Program-made: the position numbers and the translations under genes
Assembly (NCBI GenBank): GCA_036639135.1
Contig: JAVWJE010000019.1
Coordinates: forward strand, 1-23,775
DNA from: Carnobacterium_A sp036639135
GTDB taxonomy: Bacteria; Bacillota; Bacilli; Lactobacillales; Carnobacteriaceae
Length of the DNA: 23,775 nucleotides
Direction: 5' to 3'
Shown here: positions 8,284-15,677 of the stretch, piece after piece
Position numbering within the stretch: position 1 is the stretch's first letter
How the letters are laid out: each line of letters opens with the position of its first letter
The notes under the pieces: generated by a model
Database searches by the model: none
What the model saw: the letters and a program-made list of their open reading frames with translations, nothing else
What the model was told of the DNA's origin: nothing

Positions 8284-8871
8284 TTGTTAGATAAAACAAT
8301 CCCATACGCAGAAATTTGGATGTACCGTTTACAAGAGCTTCCAGTTACTGAACAAGCTTTACCTGAAGGATTTCACTTTGAATTTTATCAAGAGGGTGAT
8401 GAAGTTGAATGGGCAGCTATTGAAACAGCTGTTTTTGAATTTGAGAATGAGACACAAGCATTAAATTATTTTAAGGAGAAATTTGCACCGTACCCAGCAG
8501 AGTTGAGACAGCGAATGTTATTTGTTACAGATTCTTCCGGAAAAAAGGTAGCAACCTGTTCAGCTTGGTGGAAACAATTACCTAACGGCGATCGTTACCC
8601 TCTTACCCATTGGGTAGCTGTAAAACCAGACTATCAAGGAAAAGGTCTCGCAAAAGCAATGATGAGTCGTACTCTTAAGTTGCTACAAAATCTTGAGGAT
8701 ACTTCTCCTACTTATCTGCATACACAAACTTGGAGTCATGTAGCTATTTTGTTGTATCAAAAATTAGGATTTGAAATTTCAGATAAAAACTTAGATGGAA
8801 GTTACAATCCTGATTACAAAAAAACGATGACTATTCTGGCTGAATTAGAGAATACACCTAAAAAAAGTTAA
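8284..8871 (+). CDS. GNAT family N-acetyltransferase
   Basis: The 195-residue protein has the acetyl-CoA-binding motif A: HWVAVKPDYQGKGLAKAMM, with the Q-x-x-G-x-G/A pyrophosphate loop as QGKGLA at 118-123. Later residues HTQTWSHVAILLYQKLGFE match motif B, the usual family ending with a Y-x-K-x-G-F. Substrate is unknown; GNAT proteins acetylate amines of antibiotics, peptides or small molecules. The start is TTG at 8284: AAGGAG at 8271-8276 sits seven bases before it, and the next in-frame ATG is codon 13, too far from that site. The gene appears monocistronic. Confidence 0.88.
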   Translation: MLDKTIPYAEIWMYRLQELPVTEQALPEGFHFEFYQEGDEVEWAAIETAVFEFENETQALNYFKEKFAPYPAELRQRMLFVTDSSGKKVATCSAWWKQLPNGDRYPLTHWVAVKPDYQGKGLAKAMMSRTLKLLQNLEDTSPTYLHTQTWSHVAILLYQKLGFEISDKNLDGSYNPDYKKTMTILAELENTPKKS

Positions 8872-8922
8872 CTTAGTTAACCTAACCTTTAAAGTTATTA
8901 TTTTTTCTGTTTAGGCATTGCT

Positions 8923-9034
8923 TTCTAATAATCATTAGAATTATGCTTTGAGAACACCTCATAAAGATTGCTCCCTGTAATGTAAATGGATCCTATAAGT
9001 CGACTCTAAAAAAAGAGGATTTTTATAGAATCCA
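8923..9034. terminator. Two hairpins between convergent GNAT gene and M20 pseudogene
   Basis: TTCTAAT/ATTAGAA pairs at 8923-8929 and 8934-8940. A larger stem pairs TGGATCCTATAA (8987-8998) with TTATAGAATCCA (9023-9034), 11 of 12 bases matching. The second lies between two convergent genes and is followed by T-rich sequence, so it may act on both strands. Confidence 0.5.
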
Positions 9035-9080
9035 TTTTATTTTCCTCAAAAATTTCTCATGCTTATGGGAGTCATTTCTT

Positions 9081-10177
9081 TTATTTACCTTCGCTAGACA
9101 TTTTAAATTCTTGTTTAATTTCGTTTAAAAGTTCTGGATCTTCAATAGCTTTTAGAATAAACAATCCAATCACTCGAGCCACCTTGAGAAATGACTTTAT
9201 TAATCAAATCAGATTTCATAATATCGGCAACTTCTTTAGTATGCAAAGGGAAATAATGATCAGATATGGCCATCATTGGATGGAAATCTGGACAGATATA
9301 ACTTACATTCCCAATATCTGAACTGCCCGCAGCTTGTCCTTGTTCTTCTTCTACATAGGGAAGATTGATTGAATCCATCATTTCTTCAATCGCTTTTGTT
9401 CCAGCCTGGTTAATATTCATATTGTCAAAGTCTTCATCAGTTTTCACAGTCGTATACTCTGTTTTTGTAGCAATTGAAGCTCCTTTGATACAGTTCATCA
9501 CTTTTTCTAACGTACATTTTAAATCAAACTTATCTGAATTACGCATGTTAATAATCATTTCAGCTTCTCCAGGAATAACATTAGATGCTTCTCCTCCTTT
9601 TGTAATAATATAAGAAACTCTTGTATCTGGTTTCAGCCGCTGCATGAGCAGGAGCTCCTTTAAAACTAACTTTCATTTCACTTAGTGCAAGGAAATGGAC
9701 AGATGGGTTTGTTTCATTGGAGTTCATATGAATCATCATTACAAAATCATAACCATCAAATACGCCTGCTTGAGCCATTGGTATTTTATCGCCTCTTGCT
9801 TCTTCATTTGGCATTCCAATCAAATCAACTGTCGCTTCAAATTCATCTTTCATTTCCCTAAGAGTTAAAGCTGTAAGCAAACTTAAGCTGCCACTAGCAC
9901 TGTCCAATACCAGGAAGCGCATCGTATTCCATCAAAATTCCGAATTTAGGTTTTTCGCTGTCACTTTTTGCAATATGAGCTTTAAAGCTTGTATCAATAC
10001 CAGCAACTTTATCATCTATTTCAATTCCTTTATTTCTCAGTATTTCTGTAATTTTTTTACTGAATGGTATTCTTGACCAGAAATTTCAGGATGTTCAGCT
10101 AAATAGTGATTCAAGTGATACGCTGTTTCTTCATTTTTTGATACTGTTTCAAGATAAATGTCTCTTAATTGGTTCAT
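9081..10177 (-). pseudogene. M20 family amidohydrolase/peptidase, multiply disrupted
   Basis: Read on the minus strand from ATG 10177, the pieces add up to an M20 metallopeptidase of the AbgB/amidohydrolase type. The first frame breaks at a homopolymer near 10052-10058. The next piece reads to MEYDALPGIG and then shifts near 9903, exactly where the family has its metal-binding HxCGH motif, which is missing. A third piece carries MPNEEARGDKIPMAQAGVFD and ends at APAHAAA near 9645, where it jumps to RLKPDTRVSY, having lost the roughly 25-30 residues that relatives carry in the dimerisation domain. A last shift near 9190-9205 separates the C-terminal KVARVIGLFILKAIEDPELL. The stop is at 9081. 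With active-site loss and four lesions this is a pseudogene, not sequencing noise at one base. Intact relatives hydrolyse N-acyl or aminobenzoyl-type amides. Confidence 0.9.
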
Positions 10178-10219
10178 TAAAAATCATTTCTTTCTTTTTC
10201 TAAGATAAGATCGTCGCTA

Positions 10220-10369
10220 ATGACAAAACTGAAATATTATGTATTAAAAACTTACAATGAAAAAGCTCCTGTAAGACTCATTTTTCCAACAAAGATTCAT
10301 GAAGATGAAATTAAAGAGCCATGTTTACAATCATTTATTCATCACGTACGAAATTTAAATTTTTTATAA
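10220..10369 (+). CDS. Possible 49-residue small protein, unrecognised
   Basis: The ORF begins MTKLKYYVLKTYNEK, continues APVRLIFPTKIHEDEIKE, and ends HHVRNLNFL. Its mixed, non-hydrophobic composition looks more like real protein than most AT-rich chance frames. Against it, there is no convincing ribosome site before the ATG. A T-run follows about 80 bases after the stop. It could be a small gene, or the tail of something lost next to the adjacent pseudogene. Confidence 0.35.
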   Translation: MTKLKYYVLKTYNEKAPVRLIFPTKIHEDEIKEPCLQSFIHHVRNLNFL

Positions 10370-10418
10370 ACTTTTTGTCATCGTTATCTTTAAAAATTTA
10401 TTTCACACCTAACACTTG

Positions 10419-10459
10419 AAAAGAGAGAACCCTTATCTAAACTGGACCCTCTTTTTTTT
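10419..10459 (+). terminator. Weak terminator-like stem with T-run
   Basis: AAAAGAG (10419-10425) can pair with CTCTTTT (10449-10455), followed immediately by more T. The loop is long (23 bases) and little further pairing is visible, so the T-run is the better evidence. Confidence 0.3.
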
Positions 10460-10584
10460 ACATTCTTTAATGCGATTATACTATAAAGTATTTACCTTAA
10501 CTAGCAATTGACTCGTGTACGTAGATTTCAAACCTTATTATTTGTTCAATTAGAAATTAACATCCTTCTTACTGTTGGTGGCTA

Positions 10585-10593
10585 TGTTATAAT
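10585..10593 (+). promoter_or_regulatory. Extended -10 promoter of tag
   Basis: TGT followed by a perfect TATAAT (10588-10593) forms an extended -10 element about 42 bases before the tag ATG. A -35 is not obvious, which extended -10 promoters tolerate. Confidence 0.65.
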
Positions 10594-10635
10594 TAAATAT
10601 AGAAATTTTTCTTTGGACAAAGGAGGACAAACACA

Positions 10636-11205
10636 ATGAAACGATGCGACTGGTGCGAAGGAAATAAACTTCTTACAGATTATCACGACAAAGAATGGGG
10701 AGTGCCTGCTCACGCAGATAAAGCCCATTTTGAATTTTTATTATTGGAATTGATGCAAGCTGGATTAAGCTGGCAAACTATTTTGAATAAAAGAGAAAAC
10801 TTTAGTCTAGCTTTTGATGACTTTAATTACAAAAAAATAGCTCATTACGATGAAGATAAAATAGAAGAATTGCTTAATAATGAAGGTATTATTAGGTATC
10901 TAAAGAAAATTGAATCTGTTATTAACAATGCTAATAAATTCATGGCCATTCAAAAAGAATATGGAAGTTTTAACAGTTATATATGGAGCTTTACAGATTA
11001 CAAACCAATTATAAATCATTATGAAACAACAAAAGAAGTCCCAGCAAAAACGGAACTATCTGATTTGATAAGTAAAGATTTGAAAAAAAGAGGATTTAAA
11101 TTTCTAGGACCTGTTAGTGTCTATTCTTATCTTCAAGCTGTCGGAATAATAAATGATCATATTGATAGTTGTTTTAAAAGAAGCGACTACGAAAAAAAGG
11201 ATTAG
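10636..11205 (+). CDS. tag: DNA-3-methyladenine glycosylase I
   Basis: The 189-residue protein excises 3-methyladenine from alkylated DNA in base excision repair. All four zinc ligands known from E. coli Tag are at identical positions: Cys4, His17, His175 and Cys179 (MKRCDWC at the start, NDHIDSC near the end). The family signature YHDKEWG follows at 16-22 and the helical core QAGLSWQTIL at about 62-71. Length is normal. The ATG has a strong AAAGGAGG ribosome site. It is transcribed from its own extended -10 promoter and converges on glpF; the stop codon lies inside the shared terminator stem. No ada- or alkA-like gene is nearby. Confidence 0.96.
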   Translation: MKRCDWCEGNKLLTDYHDKEWGVPAHADKAHFEFLLLELMQAGLSWQTILNKRENFSLAFDDFNYKKIAHYDEDKIEELLNNEGIIRYLKKIESVINNANKFMAIQKEYGSFNSYIWSFTDYKPIINHYETTKEVPAKTELSDLISKDLKKRGFKFLGPVSVYSYLQAVGIINDHIDSCFKRSDYEKKD

Positions 11206-11237
11206 AAACTTTGTTTAACAAAGTTTCTAATCCTTTT
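11195..11237. terminator. Bidirectional terminator between tag and glpF
   Basis: Nineteen-bp perfect arms (11195-11213 and 11219-11237) surround a TTTAA loop. The outer ends are AAAA and TTTT, so both strands gain a T tail. It overlaps the tag stop codon and serves the convergent glp operon as well. Confidence 0.95.
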
Positions 11238-11252
11238 AAATTCTACTTTATT

Positions 11253-11969
11253 TTATGTCATTACTAAGAAAAGTGCTGCTGCTACAACTGCGCCAATCAT
11301 TGGTCCAACAATCGGAACCCATGAGTAACCCCAATCAGAAGTACCTTTGTTTTTAATTGGTAAAAGTTGGTGTGCAATTCTAGGTCCTAAGTCACGAGCT
11401 GGGTTGATAGCATACCCTGTTGCTCCACCTAGTGAAAGTCCGATTGAAACGATTAGTAAACCTACAATCATTGGGTTCATTCCATCTGCAAATGTGTATT
11501 GAGAAAATGATAGCAAGCCTAACACTAAAACGATTGTTCCAATCATCTCTGTGACAAGGTTAGCTGGATGATTTTTAATTGCTGGTCCTGTTGCAAATGT
11601 TCCTAAAATAAAGCCTTTGTCTTCTGTTGCTGCAAAGTGATCAATATAAGCCAACCAAACTAAAACAGCTCCAACTATTCCACCAATTATTTGTGCGATA
11701 ATGAACGGTACAACTAAGCCCCAACTAACATTACCTGACACAGCCATTGCTAGAGTTACTGCTGGATTTAAGTGTGCTGGTCCCATGAATCCTGAAACAT
11801 AAACAGCAATCGTTACTGCTGCACCCCATCCTAAAGCAATAACAACCCAACCTGAAGCTTCTGCCTTACTCTTTTTTAAGTTAACCGCCGCACATACGCC
11901 GTCTCCTAAAAGAACCAAAATTAACGTACCTAAAAATTCACTGAAAATCTGTAATATATCTCCACTCAT
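11253..11969 (-). CDS. glpF: Glycerol uptake facilitator (aquaglyceroporin)
   Basis: The 238-residue channel has six membrane segments and both half-helix NPA motifs, at residues 68-70 (GPAHLNPAVTLA) and 189-191 (YAINPARDLGPR). Arg192 and Asp193 after the second NPA mark glycerol facilitators rather than water-only aquaporins. It lets glycerol diffuse into the cell, where GlpK traps it. The gene is last in glpK-glpO-glpF: its ATG lies two bases after the glpO stop, and its AAAGGAG ribosome site lies inside the glpO 3' end, so translation is probably coupled. The operon ends at the bidirectional terminator shared with tag. Confidence 0.95.
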   Translation of the reverse strand: MSGDILQIFSEFLGTLILVLLGDGVCAAVNLKKSKAEASGWVVIALGWGAAVTIAVYVSGFMGPAHLNPAVTLAMAVSGNVSWGLVVPFIIAQIIGGIVGAVLVWLAYIDHFAATEDKGFILGTFATGPAIKNHPANLVTEMIGTIVLVLGLLSFSQYTFADGMNPMIVGLLIVSIGLSLGGATGYAINPARDLGPRIAHQLLPIKNKGTSDWGYSWVPIVGPMIGAVVAAALFLVMT

Positions 11970-11971
11970 TC

Positions 11972-13804
11972 TTATCTCTCCTTTTTCAATTCAATTAGGT
12001 CTGATTCATTAATCACTCTGTTTAGCTCAGTGATATGTCCAGATTTTTCTTCTTCGGTCCAGTTAAATCTATTTGCCATCGCTTGGATGACTGGTTCTTT
12101 CACTTTGTCTAAGCTGTCACGCATGAACAACATATGATTCGTCCGGCGAACTAAAAAGTCTGCTGGTGTCAACGTCATTTCTTCACTCATTGCATAGTCC
12201 AAACTCAAACTTTCACCTAAAGGCAATCCTGGGTAGGCTTCCATTTTACCAACTTTATCAAAGACTTGTGGTGCATTCGTCCCGTATAAATCTGCTAAAT
12301 AAGTTGCTTCTTCTTCTGATAAGCCTTTATTTATTCCTTCTTCAACTAACTCAGCTAGTCGTTCATCAACTTTTTGTGGATCCATTTTCCCACCTGAAAC
12401 TTGGTAAGTCTTAGAATCAACTAATGTGTACTCTTTTTGGAACTCTGATTTCAATAGTTTTTGGATTAAAACCAGTGCACCTTCTGCCATTTTGCGGTAA
12501 TCTGTAATTTTTCCACCAGATAAAGTAATTAACCCATCTTCTTCACGTGTTAAATCACTTCCGCGAGAAACAGCTGAAGGATTATCTCCACCTTCTGATA
12601 AAGTACTTTCTAACTTGCTTAATACTCCTTCTACTGCAAAACGATCAACCGTATTTTCTTTATATTTTGTAACTATATCTATCACTTTAGTAAAACTATC
12701 ATCTGTAATTTTACCGTTATCGCCACCATTATAGTCTGATCCACCATTTGTTGAAATTAATGGACGTAATCCAACCCAACTCGATTCAATATCCGCTAAC
12801 GTAATCTTAGCAGTTGGGTAACGGTAGTTAACACACTCCAACAAGTAATCTACATCTTCTTGCTCAACTGTTGGATTTAAATAATCACCCTGGTAGTCTG
12901 TATCTGTCGTTCCAAAATACGTCTTATTTTCTCTAGGAACTACAAAGAACATTCGACCATCATTCTTTCCAGTATCCAAATAAGTTGGTTGTGGGACAGT
13001 TAATCTTTCACTAGCGACAACTAAATGAACACCTTTTGTTGGTCTGATTTGAGGTACAAATTCTTTTGATTTATCTAATTGACGAATTTTATCCACCCAA
13101 GGTCCACCCGTGTTGATAACGAGGTTCGCTTTAATATCAAATTCTTCATCCGTTACTAAATCTTTAGCATTCACACCTGCTACTTGACCATCTTGATTGT
13201 AAATAAATCCAACCGCTTTTACTCGACTAAGCATGTGTCCACCGTCAGCTGCTGCTTGTTTGATATTTTCAATAACCAATCGTGCATCATTGTTTTTAAA
13301 ATCAAGATAAACACCGCCTCCAAGTAAGCCATCTTTTTTCAAGTAAGGTTCTCTTGTCAATACTTCATCCGCTGTTAATGTATAGTTTGCAAACTTACTT
13401 CCAGTAACATTGGCTAATTGATCGTATAAATCCATTGCCACTTTAACAGAGAACATATTGAAAGTAGAGCTAGCTTCATCATAGATTGGCAAAAGCATTG
13501 GTGCTGGTTTTGGAATATGCGGTGCAATACCTTGAACAACTGCACGTTCTGTTACAGTGTCCGCTACTACTTCGACATCGAAGTTTTTTAAATAGCGGAT
13601 TCCACCATGCACGAGTTTTGTAGAGCGGGAAGAGGTCCCTTCAGAGAAATCTTGCATCTCTATTAAGGCAGTGTTCATGCCGGCCGCGCTCGCTTGCAGC
13701 GCAACACCAGCACCTGTAATGCCCCCTCCAATAATTAATACATCTAATTGTTTCGTTTTGATATTCTTGATTGTTTCTTTTCTTGTTTCACTTGAAAAAG
13801 TCAT
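11972..13804 (-). CDS. glpO: Alpha-glycerophosphate oxidase
   Basis: The 610-residue FAD enzyme oxidises sn-glycerol 3-phosphate with O2 to dihydroxyacetone phosphate and H2O2. The N-terminal FAD motif is LIIGGGITGAG at 24-33, followed by EMQDFSEGTSSRSTKLVHGG, the conserved glycerophosphate-dehydrogenase segment. The length (about 605-610) and the insert around residues 370-420 favour oxygen-using GlpO of lactic acid bacteria over the shorter quinone-linked GlpD. The position between glpK and glpF is the usual lactic acid bacterial order. An AGGAGG ribosome site precedes the ATG. Peroxide production is inferred from family membership. No NADH peroxidase with an intact Cys is seen in this window. 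Confidence 0.93.
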   Translation of the reverse strand: MTFSSETRKETIKNIKTKQLDVLIIGGGITGAGVALQASAAGMNTALIEMQDFSEGTSSRSTKLVHGGIRYLKNFDVEVVADTVTERAVVQGIAPHIPKPAPMLLPIYDEASSTFNMFSVKVAMDLYDQLANVTGSKFANYTLTADEVLTREPYLKKDGLLGGGVYLDFKNNDARLVIENIKQAAADGGHMLSRVKAVGFIYNQDGQVAGVNAKDLVTDEEFDIKANLVINTGGPWVDKIRQLDKSKEFVPQIRPTKGVHLVVASERLTVPQPTYLDTGKNDGRMFFVVPRENKTYFGTTDTDYQGDYLNPTVEQEDVDYLLECVNYRYPTAKITLADIESSWVGLRPLISTNGGSDYNGGDNGKITDDSFTKVIDIVTKYKENTVDRFAVEGVLSKLESTLSEGGDNPSAVSRGSDLTREEDGLITLSGGKITDYRKMAEGALVLIQKLLKSEFQKEYTLVDSKTYQVSGGKMDPQKVDERLAELVEEGINKGLSEEEATYLADLYGTNAPQVFDKVGKMEAYPGLPLGESLSLDYAMSEEMTLTPADFLVRRTNHMLFMRDSLDKVKEPVIQAMANRFNWTEEEKSGHITELNRVINESDLIELKKER

Positions 13805-13833
13805 AACCTTTATTTCCTCCTTTTTGCCTAACG

Positions 13834-15342
13834 TTATTTCGAGGTAGGTTTAAACGTTTGTGTAGCTGCAACAGCTTGTTTCCAACCGGCATACAACTCT
13901 TCACGTTTTTCTTCTGGCATAGATGGTTCAAATGCTTCGCCTGCTTCGTAAAACTCTTTTAACTCGTCTAAGTCTTTCCAGAATCCGACAGCTAATCCTG
14001 CTAAGAACGCTGCACCTAAAGCAGTTGTTTCTAAATCGCGCGGTCTTTGAACCGATGAATTTAATATATCTGCTTGGAATTGTAATAAGTAATCATTGTG
14101 AGCTGCCCCACCATCAACTTTTAGTAAAGGAATATCAATTCCTGTATCTTCTTTCATTGTGTCAATAACATCTCTAACTTGATAAGCAATTGATTGTAAC
14201 GTTGCTTTAACAAAATCAGCTCTTGTTGTTCCACGCGTGATTCCAAAAATAGCGCCACGAGCTTTAGAATCCCAATAAGGTGCTCCTAAACCAGTGAATG
14301 CTGGTACGATAAATAGTTCATCATCACTTGTCGATTCCATCGCGATTTTTTCTGATTCACTAGCGTTTTTGATTATTTCTAATCCATCTCTCAACCATTG
14401 AATAGCAGAACCCGTTACGAACACACTTCCTTCAATGGCATAATAAACTTTTCCGTTTATTCCATATCCAATCGTAGTTAACAAATTGTTTTTAGATAAC
14501 GTAGGTGTTTCACCCGTATTCATTACGATAAATGAACCTGTACCATATGTGTTTTTAACCATTCCTGGTTCGAAAGCCATTTGTCCAAATAAAGCAGCTT
14601 GTTGGTCTCCAGCCATTCCTGAAATGGGAACTTCTCCTCCGTAAAAATGGAAACTACGTGTGTGGCCATATACTTCAGAGTTCGAACAAGCTTTTGGTAA
14701 CATTACTTTGGGAATATTCAATAAATCTAAAATCTCTTGGTCCCATTCTAAATCATGAATGTTAAACATCATTGTTCTACTTGCATTTGAATAATCGGTT
14801 ACATGTGAACCACCATCTGTTAGTTTCCATACTAGCCAGCTATCAATTGTTCCAAATAGCAATTCGCCTTTTTCAGCACGTTCTTGTGCACCTTCTACAT
14901 GGTCTAAAATCCAACGAACTTTTGTTGCTGAGAAATAAGCATCAATAATTAATCCCGTTTTTTTATGGAAGAAATCAGCATAACCATCTTCCTTTAATTG
15001 ATCAGCAATTTCTGAAGACTGACGAGACTGCCATACAACAGCATTGTAAATTGGTAACCCCGTTTTCTTGTCCCAAATTACAGTAGTCTCACGTTGGTTT
15101 GTAATCCCAATACCTGCAATTTCAGTTGGTCGAATACCTGATTCTATAAACGCACCAGCAATAACAGACTGAACAGAGTTCCAAATTTCATTAGCATTGT
15201 GTTCTACCCAACCATCATTTGGAAAGAATTGTGTAAATTCTTTTTGTGAGCTTCCCACGTTTCTTCCATTTTTATCATATATGATTGCTCTTGAACTTGT
15301 TGTACCTTGGTCAATCGACATAATGTATTTTTGTTCTGTCAT
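13834..15342 (-). CDS. glpK: Glycerol kinase
   Basis: The 502-residue FGGY-family kinase phosphorylates glycerol to sn-glycerol 3-phosphate with ATP. Seen here are the N-terminal phosphate loop DQGTTSSRAI, the glycerol-contact segment TNQRETTVIWDKKTG (about 81-95), GMAGDQQAALFGQ and the ATPase signature GAAHNDYLLQFQADIL. His232 in SFHFYGG is exactly the residue phosphorylated by HPr of the PTS in enterococcal GlpK. This suggests the enzyme is activated by P~His-HPr when preferred sugars are absent. The gene leads the operon glpK-glpO-glpF, with a cre box in its leader and a GGAGGG ribosome site before the ATG. Confidence 0.96.
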   Translation of the reverse strand: MTEQKYIMSIDQGTTSSRAIIYDKNGRNVGSSQKEFTQFFPNDGWVEHNANEIWNSVQSVIAGAFIESGIRPTEIAGIGITNQRETTVIWDKKTGLPIYNAVVWQSRQSSEIADQLKEDGYADFFHKKTGLIIDAYFSATKVRWILDHVEGAQERAEKGELLFGTIDSWLVWKLTDGGSHVTDYSNASRTMMFNIHDLEWDQEILDLLNIPKVMLPKACSNSEVYGHTRSFHFYGGEVPISGMAGDQQAALFGQMAFEPGMVKNTYGTGSFIVMNTGETPTLSKNNLLTTIGYGINGKVYYAIEGSVFVTGSAIQWLRDGLEIIKNASESEKIAMESTSDDELFIVPAFTGLGAPYWDSKARGAIFGITRGTTRADFVKATLQSIAYQVRDVIDTMKEDTGIDIPLLKVDGGAAHNDYLLQFQADILNSSVQRPRDLETTALGAAFLAGLAVGFWKDLDELKEFYEAGEAFEPSMPEEKREELYAGWKQAVAATQTFKPTSK

Positions 15343-15361
15343 TTTAAAACCCTCCTATTTT

Positions 15362-15376
15362 CTGAAAGCGTATTCT
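15362..15376 (-). promoter_or_regulatory. Catabolite-responsive element (cre) of the glp operon
   Basis: The plus strand reads CTGAAAGCGTATTCT, matching 14 of 15 positions of the lactic acid bacterial cre consensus WTGWAARCGYWWWCW. It lies 20 bases before the glpK ATG, just ahead of the ribosome site. In that position CcpA bound with P-Ser-HPr would block transcription. Repression of glycerol use by glucose is inferred. Confidence 0.75.
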
Positions 15377-15468
15377 TTTCTATGTACCTATACTAATCTG
15401 TTTTCTTATCAAAATACTCCCAAGTTTTTTCATTTGTTTTTATTTTTTTGGAAGTTTTTTAAAAGAAA

Positions 15469-15579
15469 TCAGTCATACCAGCGTTTAAGGTGATCATAGA
15501 AAAGTATAAACTTTATAATTTTTCTTTTTTTCATCTCTTTTTTCAAAGAAACTAACGTTTTATTGCCGATAAAGCCCAT
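15469..15579 (-). CDS. Low-confidence 36-residue ORF upstream of glpK
   Basis: The frame begins MGFIGNKTLVSLKKEMKKRK and ends KFILFYDHLKRWYD. It reads like protein and stays open eight codons upstream of the ATG, but it has no ribosome site and overlaps the inverted repeat GCCGATAAA/TTTATCGGC. A decayed fragment or repeat-element remnant is at least as likely as a gene. Confidence 0.2.
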   Translation of the reverse strand: MGFIGNKTLVSLKKEMKKRKIIKFILFYDHLKRWYD

Positions 15580-15677
15580 ACAATTTTTAGTTGAATGGAC
15601 TTCTTAAGGCTACTTTTTATTTTATCGGCTTGTTTATAAAATTTAATGTTTAGATAGGGAAACTTATTTAATTTACT

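Larger units (their letters stand above)
10178..10635. other. 458-base region between M20 pseudogene and tag
   Basis: The region holds one candidate small ORF (10220-10369), a T-run with a modest stem after it (10419-10455), and the extended -10 promoter of tag (10585-10593). Nothing else is evident. Confidence 0.5.
15343..15677. other. Leader of glpK and upstream spacer
   Basis: On the minus strand the 335-base gap contains the end of the Mga-like operon, a distant inverted repeat GCCGATAAA/TTTATCGGC (15565-15573, 15621-15629), a low-confidence 36-codon ORF, a possible glpK promoter (TATAGG near 15390 with no strong -35) and the cre site. No clear terminator for the Mga-like gene was found. 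Confidence 0.5.

Noticed and set aside
15565..15629. GCCGATAAA/TTTATCGGC as terminator of the Mga-like operon
   Set aside because: The 47-base loop and lack of a T-run make it a poor terminator.
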